The notes beneath the pieces are model-generated. The model was not told the origin of the DNA, did no database searches, and saw only the letters and a list, made by a program, of their open reading frames with translations. 64,000 nt of DNA from positions 769,496,721 through 769,560,720 of the forward strand of contig CM062813.1 in NCBI GenBank assembly GCA_031772625.1. Reading direction: 5' to 3'. The position numbers and the translations under genes were made by a program. This DNA is from Pinus tabuliformis (lineage: Eukaryota > Streptophyta > Pinopsida > Pinales > Pinaceae). Shown piece after piece: positions 34,200 to 45,277 of the stretch (position 1 is the first letter of the stretch; each line of letters opens with the position of its first letter).

Positions 34200-34681
34200 A
34201 CTCTAGATATATATGGGAGGGAAGAACAAAGACATAGAGTAATACAGGTGGAGATATAAGGGGAGTGACAAGGGAGAGATGAAGATAAATTGAAGGTGAG
34301 GGGAGAGGAGTGAGAGAGGTAGATAAGGGTAACAAAGGGAGAGGGAGACACAAAGATGGAGGGGGAGAGAGAGAAGAAGAGAGGGAGGGAGATAATGAGA
34401 GGATTGGAGGGAAAAGAGAGAGAGAGAGGGATGGGGTAAGAGAGAGGAAGGTGGGAGAGAAAGGGAGAGAGATGAATTGCGAGAGAGGGGGAGAGAAGCA
34501 GGGATAGAGAGATGGAGTTGGAGGGGGGAGAGGGGGGGAAGAAGAAAGACATAGAGAGTGAGAAGTGGAAGAGAGACAGGTAGTGACAAGGGAGAGATTG
34601 AGAGAGAGTGTGTATCTTTGGGGGTGTGATAAAGAGACAAAGAAGGAGAGAGAGAGAGAATGTGGGAGATGAGGAGAAAGA

Positions 34682-34718
<37 letters not shown>

Positions 34719-34966
34719 TGGGAGATGAGAAGAAAGAAGGAGAGAGAGAGGGATATAGTAACATAGTTGGAGAGAGAGAGAGGGAGGGAGGGAGAGAGAG
34801 AGAGTGATGGGGGAAGAGAGAGATGATTGGAGGGAAATGAGAGAGAGAGAGAGATGGGGGAAGAAAGAGGGAGGTAGGAGATAAAGGGAGAGAGAGGAAG
34901 AACGAGAGACGAGACTTGAGAGGGAGGAGGAGAGTGATGGGGAGGAGCGAGAGGATTGGAGGTAAA

Positions 34967-35006
<40 letters not shown>

Positions 35007-35267
35007 GGGGGAAGAGAGAGGGAGGTAGGAGTGAAATGGAGAGAGAGGAAGTATGAGAGAGCGAACTTGAAAGAGAGGCGGAGAGAGAAGAGGGATAGGG
35101 AGATGGATTTGGAGGGGGAGAGAGGGAGGGAAGAAGAAATACATAGAGAGTGAGAAGTGGAGAGATAGTGTGTATGTTTGGGGGTGAGATAAAGAGACAA
35201 AGAAGGAGAGATGGAGAGAATGGGGGAGAGAAGGAGAGAGGGAAGGATATTGTAATAGAGTTGAAGA

Positions 35268-35304
<37 letters not shown>

Positions 35305-35735
35305 GGAGGGAAAGAGAGATGGAGTTGGAGGGGGAGAGAGAGGAAGATAAGAAGAAAGAAATAGAGAGAGAAAGATAAAGAGAAAGAGAGAGGGAGAGAG
35401 GACAATAGGAGGGAAAAGAGATATAAGAAGGGGAGAGGGATAAAAGGGTAAGAGAGAGAGAGAGGGAGAGAAGGAGGGAGGGATAGATAGATAGATTGGA
35501 GAAAGAGAGTGTATGTTTTGGGGGCGATATAAAGAGACAAAGGCAGATAGAGATATAGATGGAAAGTGAAGAGAGGGAAGAAGAGAGAGAAGGAGAGAGA
35601 GAGGGAGGGACAGAGATATTGATAGATATGGAGTGAGAGAGCATGTGTTTTTGGGGGGTTGAGATAGAGAGAAAAAGAAGGAGAGATGGAGGGAAATATA
35701 GATATAGATGGAGGGGGAGAGAAGGAAGAATTTTT
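34200..35735. repeat. Purine-strand tract of 1.5 kb (GAGAGG/GGGAGA)
   Basis: The plus strand is almost all A and G. Besides simple (GA)n runs it has longer internal units. A block like GGGGGTGAGATAAAGAGACA recurs near 34625, 35180, 35520 and 35655, and GGAGTTGGAGGGGG followed by GAAGAAGAAA recurs near 34512, 35105 and 35326. Three overlapping minus-strand frames of 445-521 codons (Ser/Leu/Pro only) are artefacts of the composition. Confidence 0.92.
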
Positions 35736-36345
35736 GTTGCACTAGATGAATTAATTTTGAGTGTAGATGGTGATTTCTAATCCTATTTTATTTTTTGCAC
35801 TAGATCCATTGATTTTAGTGTAGATGTTGATTTCTAATGATATTTGATTGCTTGCGCTAGATTCATTGATTTCAATGTAGATGATTTCTAATCCTATTTG
35901 ATTTCTTGCACTAACTGCATTGATTCCAGTGTAGATGGTGATTTCTAATCATATTCGATTGCTTGCACTAGATACATTAATTTTAATTGAAATGATTTCT
36001 AATTCTATTTTATTGCTTGCACTAAATGCATTGATTTCAGTGTAGATGGTTATTTATAATCCTATTTGATTGCTTGCACTACATGCATTGATTTCAATGT
36101 AGATGTTAGTTTATAATCCTATTTTTTTACTTGCACTAGATGCATTGATTTCAATGTAGATGTTGGTTTATAATCCTATTTGCTTACTTGCACTAGATGC
36201 ATTGATTTGAGTGTAGATTTTTATTTCTAATCCTATTTGATTGCTTGGATTAGATGCATTCATTTTAGTTTAAATATTGTTTTCTAATCTTATTTGATTT
36301 CTTGCATTAGATGCATTGATTTCAATGTAGATGTGGATTTCTGAT
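35736..36345. repeat. Minisatellite, about 11 units of about 56 bp
   Basis: Unit landmarks are TTGCACTAGATGCATTGATT, TCAGTGTAGATG and TTTCTAATCCTATTTGATT. Starts near 35740, 35796, 35853, 35907, 35964, 36019, 36075, 36131, 36189, 36245 and 36302. Units differ by substitutions and small gaps. It directly adjoins the purine tract. Confidence 0.9.
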
Positions 36346-36907
36346 TTGATATAATTGGATGTATGATGGTACATTAATTTTAAAGTGATTGGATTAACAA
36401 TGCGTATTGATTTAAGTGTAATCATAAAGAATTATTGAAAATGTACATTAATTTTTGTGTTATAGTAATTCAACCTATTAATATTGGAGAGAAAGAGAGA
36501 CAAGGTATGATGTTTACTACAATAGCCCAAGATAAAGATTTAAATGTTTTATTATTTAACCTTTCCTTTTCATATACTCAATATGAAAAGATGACAACCG
36601 ATATGAAAAGATGCCAAAAGTAACAAGGGTGAGAATAAGAATAGTAGAAGAAAATAGTTTGAGACTAATCACAATGATGACTATTTGTAATTCACTATAT
36701 TCTTATTATTCACATTTTCTATCATTGAACACTATTACATTGTCACTTTACATTCAAAATTTTTATTTCATCACTTTTCATCATTAAAGTTATTAACAAT
36801 ATTTATCATCTCAAAAAAACGAGGTAACTAAGAAAATTTAAAATTAAAATGACCAGATTAAGATGACAAATATTTAGCATATTTAAAATGAGCCGCACAT
36901 GACTTAA
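36346..36907. other. Spacer, no recognised gene
   Basis: AT-rich. One open frame of 62 codons (36435-36623) has no recognisable feature. Nothing else seen. Confidence 0.45.
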
Positions 36908-37079
36908 ACCAACCTAGATCCATCTTAACTCCGGATCTATTATGCATCGAGAGGGATCAAATCTCACGAGGTGCAAACCTTCCCTCAAGTTTTTCACTCA
37001 AAAAATATGTTTGCGCCTTGAGAGATTTTATCACTCTCGACGCTTGATAGATCCGAAATTAAGATGGATCTAGGCTGGT
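36908..37079. repeat. Foldback of 172 bp (70-bp arms, 32-bp loop)
   Basis: The left arm 36908-36977 starts ACCAACCTAGATCCATCTTA; the right arm 37010-37079 is its inverted copy, ending TAAGATGGATCTAGGCTGGT less a few mismatches. Internal words GCATCGAGAG / CTCTCGACGC and GGTGCAAA / TTTGCGCC also pair. Either a MITE-like element or a miRNA-type hairpin; no target duplication is clear. It sits where the LINE RNase H relic of copy C begins. Confidence 0.8.
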
Positions 37080-37655
37080 AGCTTGCCATTGAGAACATTA
37101 TTATTGTTGAAGACTCCAAATCCGTCATATAATGGGTTAAGGGTTGTTCCTCCTTGAATGTTCCTTTATTCCACTAGTTTCAGTGGTTCTGCATCTGAGG
37201 GATTCTTTCGTCCATATATCTTTTTCCCATGTCTATTCGGAACAAGATTTTGTGGTTGACTATATTTCAAAGCGCGATGTTTTCTCGACACCAGGTTTTT
37301 TCATCTCAGCTTCCTCATCAACATTGTGGTCCATTCACCTAGTGTCTTCCCTACCTTCTGATTGGTTTTGGTTTTTTTTCCTCTCATCTTTTGCTTCCTA
37401 GATATGTCTTTCATTTTGTTGGCCTTGGGCCATTATGACAGTGGTTTTTTCCTTCTTTTGGTATCCATGGGGAATGTATTACGTGATTTCGGCAGAGTCA
37501 TGTTTTGGTTCACGTTTTGTTACATTTTGGGCACTCATTCTTGGGGTGGTATCTTCCCAGTTTGTTTGGTTTTGTTCTGGGCTTCAAGTTCTTCTGATTT
37601 ATGTAACTAATTTTATTTAATGAAAGTTGTTAGTTTTTTTTCCTGAAAAACCTAA
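37080..37655 (+). pseudogene. LINE RNase H relic, copy C (C-terminal half) and 3' UTR
   Basis: Plus strand: LAIENIIIVEDSKSVI (copy A has GDSKSIVD), VKGCSSLNVPLFH, then LRDSFVHISFSHVYSEQDFV and VDYISKRDVFSTPG, the last helix region of an LINE RNase H. The 3' UTR runs to about 37650 and ends TTTATTTAATGAAAGTTG then a T-run, typical of plant LINE tails. A stop interrupts it after KSVI, and the GDS motif reads EDS. The N-terminal half is missing beyond the foldback. Confidence 0.75.
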
Positions 37656-38000
37656 TATTAACCCTAACCATCCCTTTTCGAAACTGCTTATTCTCTAACT
37701 TAGCGACCCTAATTACCCTATTGTGATTTACCTATAACTCTATTGTGCTTCCTAGGAACTACTATTGTCACATAAAGGACTATCAAGTCACAGATAACAG
37801 TCAAACCAAAAGGAGAAAGCGATCAACCAAATCAAATATACTTAAGTTAAACGTTGATGTGAACATTGGTTAGCATGGCATTTTATACCATCATATATAT
37901 CCATTTTAAAGGTTTTTTTTGCATGCTTAACACTACTTTTTTTTGACATTTTTCATAGATAATAGTTGCTATAGTTCATTTAACACAATCATGGGTATCT
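37656..38000. repeat. Dispersed repeat block, copy C (partial)
   Basis: Matches the first part of 7791-8640: CCTAATATTAACCCTAACCA, GTCAAACCAAAAGGAGAAAG and GATCAACCAAATCAAATATA. Here it follows the RNase H relic rather than preceding it, so the order of modules differs from copies A and B. Confidence 0.65.
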
Positions 38001-38949
38001 TAGTTTTCCCATAATGTCAGAAGGTTTTTAATTTACCAAATGTCTTAGAAAAGCTTGTGCTTAAGAATGTTAATTGCTTTGATTCTACATCGTCTTCTTC
38101 TAACATTGTAAATAAAAATACTCTATTCTATTCACATTCAAACATGATTGCAATTCTCTATAAAATTTCATTACTATTTATCAAATATTCAGTAATTAAC
38201 TTAATATATTTACAATTCTATATAATAAAATCAATAATATTACTAAAAACATTATCACAATTATATATCATCATGATTTTTTGTCTTTTGTAAAATAAAA
38301 TATTGCATTTATGACCCTTAATATTATTATAAAAAAATTAAAATAAGACCATTCTTTTTATATATTCTAATTTTTCTAATCAAAATTATTTTTACAACCA
38401 TAAGAATAGAAAAAACAAAATTAATATATTCAACATTAAAACCAATGTACTAGCATGAAATTAATTGTTAAACTAACCCAACAAATAATGAGGATAAATA
38501 AATTTATAAAATTAGCCCCAAAAAAGTTTAAAAGAAGTATCTTTTTCTTTAAATGCACTAAGCCCTTAATAATATCAAATATTACTTTATCAATTTTGCT
38601 AATTTAATCCTATAATATTCTTATCACTAAAATCATAATAACCCTTTACTTGATACTAAAATATAAACCTAACATCCCCAAATATATTAATTTAGTTTTA
38701 TCATGTAATCTAATTAATAAACAAAATCATTTTTTTTAGAATTTTGTTGTATATAATTTTAAAATTCATATGTTTAAATTGTTTAATTCGCAAACATCTA
38801 GTTTATCAAGACTTTTCGAAATGTTAAATCCATTTTATACATTCAAAAGTATATTTTAAATAACAATAAATGAGAATCTTGCTAGAAATTGTATTGTCAA
38901 ATTCTGGCCAAAATCTATTAGTTAGACTATGCCTAACATTATTATAGCA
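38001..38949. other. AT-rich spacer, no recognised gene
   Basis: Very AT-rich. Short frames only. The corresponding stretch is absent from copy A, where sequence like 38950 follows the RNase H relic almost directly. Confidence 0.5.
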
Positions 38950-40089
38950 TAGTCATATAAATTAAATGGTTGATAAATGCAACCAAGAATAAAAAAAAAC
39001 TTACACATAAACCATATAAATTATAAAAAAAAAATCATATAAATTAACTTCATTATAACTTTATTTTAAATTATCATTATTATTAATTATAAAATAATAA
39101 AATTAATTAATATATGAATTAACCTTATATACATTTAAAAAACATGTAACAAGATTCTTAACCATGGAGATTCACAACACTTCGAATTTCTCAACTTGTA
39201 AAGAGGCATTGTTAAGCTACTAGATACCAATATCATGACTTACTAATAACACATGCCCAAAAGCATTAACTCATGTTTATATGACACATGTTCACATACA
39301 TTTTTTTAATTAATTAATTTAATTAAAAAGGCAAAAAAAAAACTATATTTCTTGATAAATTTCAATGTTTAATATAACAATATGCTAGAAATATTTCATC
39401 AAGTTTAAATCTCTACAAATCACCTAATAACTATTGTTAATTGATTTAAAATTATGGAAGCCTCATTCTAAAATAAGCATAATAAAAGAAGTTTTCAATA
39501 TCGAAAACCAAATTAAAATTCTAAAAATATTCCAAAATACAATAAACATGAGCAAAAATAATTCTTATATATAGAATTCCAAAATCTTCCTCAAAATCTA
39601 CATTAAAAACAAATCTCTAAATAGAAATTAAACCAAAAAAAACATTTATAACAAAATGGTATATGAAGAATAAAAACTTCGGTGGCTAGTTCTTATATAT
39701 TAATAAATATATTAAATACAACTTCGATGTCTTTATATTTTACAAACAAACTTACGGACCTTACATTTAAGCTCTTTGTTTCATTGTTATAATAGATAGT
39801 AAAACATTAACTGAAACCTTTGTACTGCAGATTTAGCATTACCCGGGTACCAAATCACCCATTGAAGCAGTGGCGTTGGATGCAGGGGTAGCAAATCACC
39901 CATGGAAGCAGTGGTGTTAGATGCATGAGTGTGAGACTATGACAGAGGAGAAGTCACAAAAGCAGGCTTTGTCGGATCCTGTAACTCAAGGAATGAGTTG
40001 AAAGCATATTCAAACAGACCGTGTACACAAAAGTTGGCATTCTGCCTGTGTACACAAAAGGCCATTCTATGCAATTCAGAGCTTGTTTC
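38950..40089. repeat. AT-rich duplicated block, homologous to 9626-10729
   Basis: Collinear with the 3' flank of CRK relic A. One local duplication is private to this copy: CCAAATCACCCATTGAAGCA at 39850 and CAAATCACCCATGGAAGCAG at about 39892, a 42-bp tandem repeat. Confidence 0.75.
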
Positions 40090-40322
40090 TCATCTCACAT
40101 TTCAAGAAACCCACGAGCTAATCCCGCTATGATGTTGTAACGCTTCTGCCCATCAAGCCGGCTACGTTTGTTTGTGTGTGCATATGTGCATGACAATAAT
40201 TATAAGTTTTCTTGAAACATTAATGGAAGTCAGTCACCGAATAAGATTTTATCAAGGCTCTTACTGGGGAGGTACTCATAGACGAGCAACATTTCTCATC
40301 CCTCTGCACACCAGCCGAGTAA
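40090..40322 (-). pseudogene. CRK relic C, two kinase exons
   Basis: Minus strand: about 40322-40238 reads LLGWCAEG, a stop, then LLVYEYLPSKSLDKILFG and a GT donor (40237-40236). A short intron of about 70 nt ends in AG near 40162, and the next exon reads LDGQKRYNIIAGLARGFLEM and stops, as in relic A. In a normal kinase this would be LDWQKRYNII...YLHE with HRD beyond; Trp is Gly in both A and C. The catalytic loop and everything after it are missing. Confidence 0.82.
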
Positions 40323-40560
40323 GCTCACAGAATTATTATGTTGAATTTTGAATACAAGTTTAACTTCATTTAGAAATTCTTTCCTTCGGTGGATATGAAG
40401 GCCAGTTTTTTCACAACTATTTATTTTCCATCCTCAGTAGTTCCCTTGAATGATTTAAACAAAAAAAAATTCTATCGAAACTTTTGTAAGGTAGTTAAGC
40501 TTAATTTGCTTACATTCGTTTTGAGGCTACTAATCTACATCAAACGCTCACCGGTGGGAT

Positions 40561-42103
40561 GACACCCGCCTGTTTTTTTTTTTTTTTTTGTAAGTAAGGA
40601 GATTATATTATATAACAGAATATAGTACAAAAAAACCGCGATGGCGGACCGAGAGCAGGAAAATACAGTGAACCATGACTAGACATCTGCTCAGAGTTTT
40701 CATCAAAACAGGACTGTAAACAGCATACCTCGCAGGGCAGCTTGACCTTAACTTGTTCCTATCAGCCGACACAACCAAGACAGTACATAGCATGACAAAT
40801 ACATAGACAAACTGAAGCATAGACATAGACAAACTGTAACAGAGACATACATAAAGCCGAAGAGAGCCACACCGGGAACGAAGCTAGACATATTTTCCCA
40901 TCTGGCTGATGGTATCCAATCCCATCTGCCGCATATGGATGTCCATCCTGGCTTTCATAGCTTCAATAGTTTCATTTTCCTCTGCCCCTGTTTTGGCAGG
41001 TTGCGAGGTTCCGGGAGCTGCATTGACCGTGTCTCTCAGAATCTGGATGAGGAGGGTGAGCTTCCTGTTGATAACTTGAACTGCTTCATGAACTGTGTTA
41101 ATCCGCCCTTCCAGAGTATTGTTATAGTTAATTATCTTTCCCATCTGCTCCTCCGTTACAATCACTTCAGTAACTATGTTCTGCTTCTCATTCTCCACCG
41201 TTTCCAGGGCTTTGGCAATTAGCATTTTGGTTCGCCAACTTTCGGCCTTCGTCCTCACGAATTGCGTGGCCCTTTTCGACGGTGTGCCAGGGTCCCTTAA
41301 CCAATCGACCTCCGCGGCAATCTCCTCAACTGTGCGCCCATCCTCCGCTTGCTTCACCTTCGCTTCCAGCTCCTCAACCTTGCGCTTGTTCCTCGCGGCA
41401 GCCCGGGTTTCATAACCTTGCCTCGCCTCCAACAGGTCCTGATTTGCTGCATCACTCCGGCCAGCCTGACCTCGCTATGTTTCCTCCAACTAGAATTTCT
41501 CTCGCTCCCTGAAGGTAAGTCTGCTCTATGAAAAAACTCAGTAATGAGGACAGAATGAAGACCCTTAGCTTTATAGCCTTTGCGGGTGTTGATCCTTCCG
41601 AAATCGGTCTGGATCTTGCTGATGATAAAAGTACAGTTACCATCAGATCGATTGATGTTCACACACGCGAGGCTGATGCCGGTCGATTTAAAATGAATGT
41701 GGTGGCATGTGAACCATTGATCAATTTGCCAAGTGTGATGTACCTCTGATCGATCGTTATGGAAACTGATGGAGTCGGACAGACCCTGTTTGCCCTCCTT
41801 CCGATTCCCCATGCTGTGTACCTTGAGCCTTCCTGACTGAATCATCGCGAACATAAAAGTTACTGATTTCTTTTGATACGGTTTTCTTCCAGGTGATCTG
41901 GTATTAATTCTTTTGGTGCTTTGAAACTTGTGGCACGATCTGTAGTGATCGCTAGGTTGGCTGGTCTGCCGCCGCCATTTAACCCCTCTCCCTTTGCGAT
42001 CAATCATGCCTTTAACTCTGTCGCAGGTGTGCTCTTCCCCGCCGTTATCCTCCTTCCGGTGCCGGATATCTAAGCCATTATCGGCTAGACACCCGCCTGT
42101 TTT
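40561..42103 (-). mobile_element. Retroposed unit of 1.5 kb with poly(A) tail and target duplication
   Basis: An insert at 40573-42087 lies between two copies of GACACCCGCCTG (40561-40572 and 42088-42099; up to 16 bp if shared Ts count). A run of 17 Ts (40573-40589) is its minus-strand poly(A). The flanks match the uninterrupted sequence at 21190-21220 of CRK relic A, confirming insertion. The 3' end (TATAATATAATCTCCTTACT, minus strand) looks like plant LINE 3' ends. It is G+C-richer than its surroundings and encodes no RT, so it was moved by LINE machinery in trans: a non-autonomous LINE-like unit or a processed pseudogene. Confidence 0.85.
40884..41432 (-). CDS. Coiled-coil protein of the retroposed unit, function unknown
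   Basis: An open frame of about 182 codons with no internal stop. It is highly charged and helical: RNKRKVEELEAKVKQAEDGR near the start, VDWLRDPGTPSKRATQFV, then a heptad-like part (GRINTVHEAVQVINRKLTLL) and a C-terminus MDIHMRQMGLDTISQMG. No ATG begins the frame; the preceding in-frame codons are open back to a TAG near 41485 (minus strand), so the true N-terminus probably lies in sequence lost by a frame change. No signal peptide, membrane segment or enzyme motif. Alternatives are the coding region of a host mRNA retroposed here, or an ORF1-like protein of an undescribed element. Confidence 0.5.
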   Translation of the reverse strand: MEARQGYETRAAARNKRKVEELEAKVKQAEDGRTVEEIAAEVDWLRDPGTPSKRATQFVRTKAESWRTKMLIAKALETVENEKQNIVTEVIVTEEQMGKIINYNNTLEGRINTVHEAVQVINRKLTLLIQILRDTVNAAPGTSQPAKTGAEENETIEAMKARMDIHMRQMGLDTISQMGKYV

Positions 42104-42188
42104 ATTATACAATCACTGGTGCGATGAGACCAGCGTGTATTATTACTATAATTTAAGGTTCGCAAAACTAGTTCAAAACCTATGTTAC

Positions 42189-42290
42189 CTTGTATACGGG
42201 GCCAAAGCCTTCCTCTCCGAGCTTCTTGTCATCATGAAAGTTATTCGTAGCGGTTAGTAATGTTTCCATTGTAAATACCATATGTCCATC
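42189..42290 (-). pseudogene. CRK relic C, ATP-loop exon
   Basis: The minus strand reads MVFTMETLLTATNNFHDDKK then LGEEGFGPVYK and a GTAACA donor at 42188. This is the CRK exon with the glycine-rich ATP loop (usual form LGEGGFGPVYKG; one Gly reads Glu). The next exon, with the catalytic Lys (AVK), is not present before the intron remains at 42110-42150. Together with 40090-40322 it shows the kinase order is kept, but the copy has lost exons and holds a retroposed insert. Confidence 0.8.
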
Positions 42291-42299
42291 AGGGTCGGT

Positions 42300-44133
42300 T
42301 TGGTGTGTTTTCCTCATAAGTATCATGAAAATACAAAGTTACTTTTTTTTTGTTAAGAACAACATGATACTTTTCTAACATAATAATAAAATTATTGAAT
42401 TTAACAATTTCAAGAAATATGTGAACGTAAAAATACTGAATATAAACATATACAATAATTATAATTTTATTTTAATTTTAGATTATTAAATTTTTAAGTT
42501 TCTTATGGTATTATGTTTATTGAATATTTTTTTTTATCTTTATTTCATTTTCATATATAAGTTTGTTATCTTATAAATTTTTAAACATATTTATGTGTAA
42601 TTTTTAAAAAATTTATATTAATATTTAAATTTTAAAAAATATTATAAAACTAATAATTATTAATAATTTTATTAAATAAACCATATATAAGCTATAAAGG
42701 GATAAAGTGATAACGATGCTGGGACTTTTATATATATAAAGTAATAAAGACTTGTGACTTATAAACTTTTTGTCAGTAGGTTTGTGTGTCTAACACTGTT
42801 TGAGGGTTTGGCGATTCATTAAAGTAAATTTATTTATTGTAGGTCTTGATTAAATAGAAGAGAGTTGAATTAGTGATTAGCAACAATTAGTAACAATATA
42901 AAAGAACTTTACATGGCTTTAGATTATTTGGTCTAATTTTTAGAATTTATCTTAATTTTATTTATATGTGCAATTAATTATATACTTTCTGTTTTAAAAT
43001 AAAATTAATATTTTAATTTAATTATTAATAAATATTAAATGAATTGAAAAAATTTAACCTCCACAAATATTTATGTTTTTATGTATGGATAATGTAAGAC
43101 TTATTATGAGATAAGTATTTTTATTTACTATTTCATTTATATAACTATACTAATATTATTTTAAAGTAATTTTATTTTTAAATTTATAATATTACTATAT
43201 CTAAAATATATTTTTTATTATACTTTTTAATATATAAATTAATATTAAAATAAACAATTTATTTTAGAAAAGGGAATTTATAATGTTAAACTTTTAAAGA
43301 TCTATAAAACCCTTTTATATCCCAACTTCAATACAAGCCAAATTTTGAAATCCCAATTTCAGTAATGTAAAAATTAAAAACCCTTTTACGTATTTTTGAA
43401 AAAAAACAGTATAACGATCTCAATGTTTGAAGGTCTAATAATTTTTTATCTTTCATAGAATCTGATAAAACGTAAAAAATGGTATGCAGTTGTCAAAATT
43501 GTGATTGTAGCATTTTGGTATTTTTCCTACTGTGTTTCACGATAAACATTTTTCAAAATTTGTAATTTTAAGCTATTAAATCTATACATTTAAATGCGTC
43601 GGATTTTCCAAAGCCATAATACTATTTACCATTTTTCTAAATATAATTATTCTAACTTGATTGACGTTATGTTCTTTTAAATCAAGAAGATCTTAGAGCC
43701 TTGAACTTATCTTGATTGCCGATTTTTTTTTTAATATCTAGCAATTGGATGGACATAGACGTGGTTAAAAAATTAATCGTCCATATATCTGTTATATTAT
43801 CGGGAAATCGGAAATTGAGATAAAAATACCCATCTTAAAGTTATAATTCTTAGTAATTGCCTTTCCATTCATAATTCAAGGAGGAAAAATGCACAATTAA
43901 AAAGGGAGCTTGAGGAAGAAAAGAAAGGGGAGATCTTCATCTCATCTGGTGGGAGGATTGAAATGCACACCTCATCCACACCTTTGTATTCAACCTTTGT
44001 TTTACGCTTGGTTTTTCTTCAGATTTTTTATCATGAAGTTTTCCATGCACCATGCCTTACTTCCCCTCTCACTTTTGTGGATTTTAATGGCTGCAAGATT
44101 GCTAAGCTAAACCTAGAATGCACGTCCTAGATC
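42300..44133. other. AT-rich spacer; CRK intron homology at about 43085-43640
   Basis: No intact gene. The 43085-43640 segment matches the intron after the CRK transmembrane exon in relic B (ATGGTATGCAGTT; AATGTAAGACTTATTATGAG). At 43910-44110 there is a 66-codon frame whose end, MKFSMHHALLPLSLLWILMA, resembles a signal peptide; no domain follows, so I do not call a gene. Confidence 0.45.
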
Positions 44134-44138
44134 GAGGG

Positions 44139-45277
44139 TGTCACACCCCCAAGCAGGCGGTAGTCTTTCAACCGCTCTTAGCGAGGTGCGGCACCACCAA
44201 ACACTATCTTTTCACGAATACTAATGCTCATGGACTACGCCTAATTCACTTTCTCTTACTTAGTTTGTGTTTCGCAACCAAGTATTATTATGTTTAACCT
44301 TTATACCAATGAACACCCATACTCATTCATTATCAACAACAATTATAACAAGAACACAATTGCACAGTATAAAGGGAGGGGAAACTCCCTGAACAATGAG
44401 TCTGCCCGAAATATATGTATTAATCAATCTTTCATCAATACAAGTTTTTACAAGTATCCTTGGCAAAATCCAAGTCTATACTTAACCAATTTACAATCAC
44501 GGCAAAACTGCCTTTACACACCTTTGTGCACACCTTGCACGGTGGGAGGGTGCTCACCCGAGCCACCAAGACACCCCCGTCAAGTCTCGACACAAAACAA
44601 CACTTCGATCAACCCACGGGCACACCTTGCCCAACCTTCGACTAACTCCAAGTGTATCCACCAATGTGCGGCACTATCAAGAAGTGTGCATGAGCTATGC
44701 GCTCTTATCCTTCTTATTTCTGCGCACAAGTGTTCTCCCTTGAGCTCTTATGTGAAGAGGCTTGAGTTCGAATGAGCCTTTGATGCTCAAACATACACCA
44801 ATATATATGTGCGTTTAGTGTGGGTGGTGGCTTGCCCGGCCGACCCCCAAATACATGTTTACACACCCTTCAAGCGTTGGACATATGTCGGCCTTCAAGC
44901 AAACTAATCCACGCTCAAGCGGTCGTATAAATCTCCCCTTGCTCCATCGCAATTTTCACAAGTGTTATATGTTTCATCGCAAGTCGCTTGGCCCATCGTC
45001 GCACCTTCGTGTGCCTTGACTCGCCGCGCTCCCGCATCGTGCAGCCCAACTCGCCCTGCGCGCCCGCGCTCGCCCGTCGTGCAGCTCAACTCGCCCACGC
45101 GCCCGCGCTCGCCCGTCATGCAGCTCAACTCGCCCACGCACCCGCGCTCACCCGTCGTGCGGCGCAACTTGCCCACGAGCCCGCGCTCGCCCGTCGTGCG
45201 GCTCAACTCGCTCGCGCGCCCGCACTCGTGCCTGGCTCGCCCGATGCTCAACCGTGTGTGCGCCCAAGGACCTTACA
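44139..45277 (-). repeat. 3' LTR of the gag-protease element
   Basis: Contains about five 39-bp GC-rich tandem units at 45050-45235 (landmark CGCTCGCCCGTCGTGC). 39 bp is 13 codons, so all frames read as repeated 13-residue strings; these are not genes. Confidence 0.9.

Noticed and set aside
34160-35742. Three overlapping minus-strand open frames of 445-521 codons
   Set aside because: They consist almost only of Ser, Leu, Pro and Phe and are open in all three frames because the strand is homopyrimidine; not genes.
35736-36345. CRISPR-like array
   Set aside because: Units are contiguous diverged repeats without unique spacers, in plant nuclear DNA; a minisatellite.
37362-37620. Short hydrophobic plus-strand proteins
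   Set aside because: They lie in the T-rich 3' UTR of the LINE relic, with no independent support.
41354-42112. 252-codon minus-strand frame overlapping the coiled-coil frame
   Set aside because: It begins in the target duplication outside the retroposed unit and shows no domain; more likely an untranslated or frame-shifted part of the unit than a separate gene.
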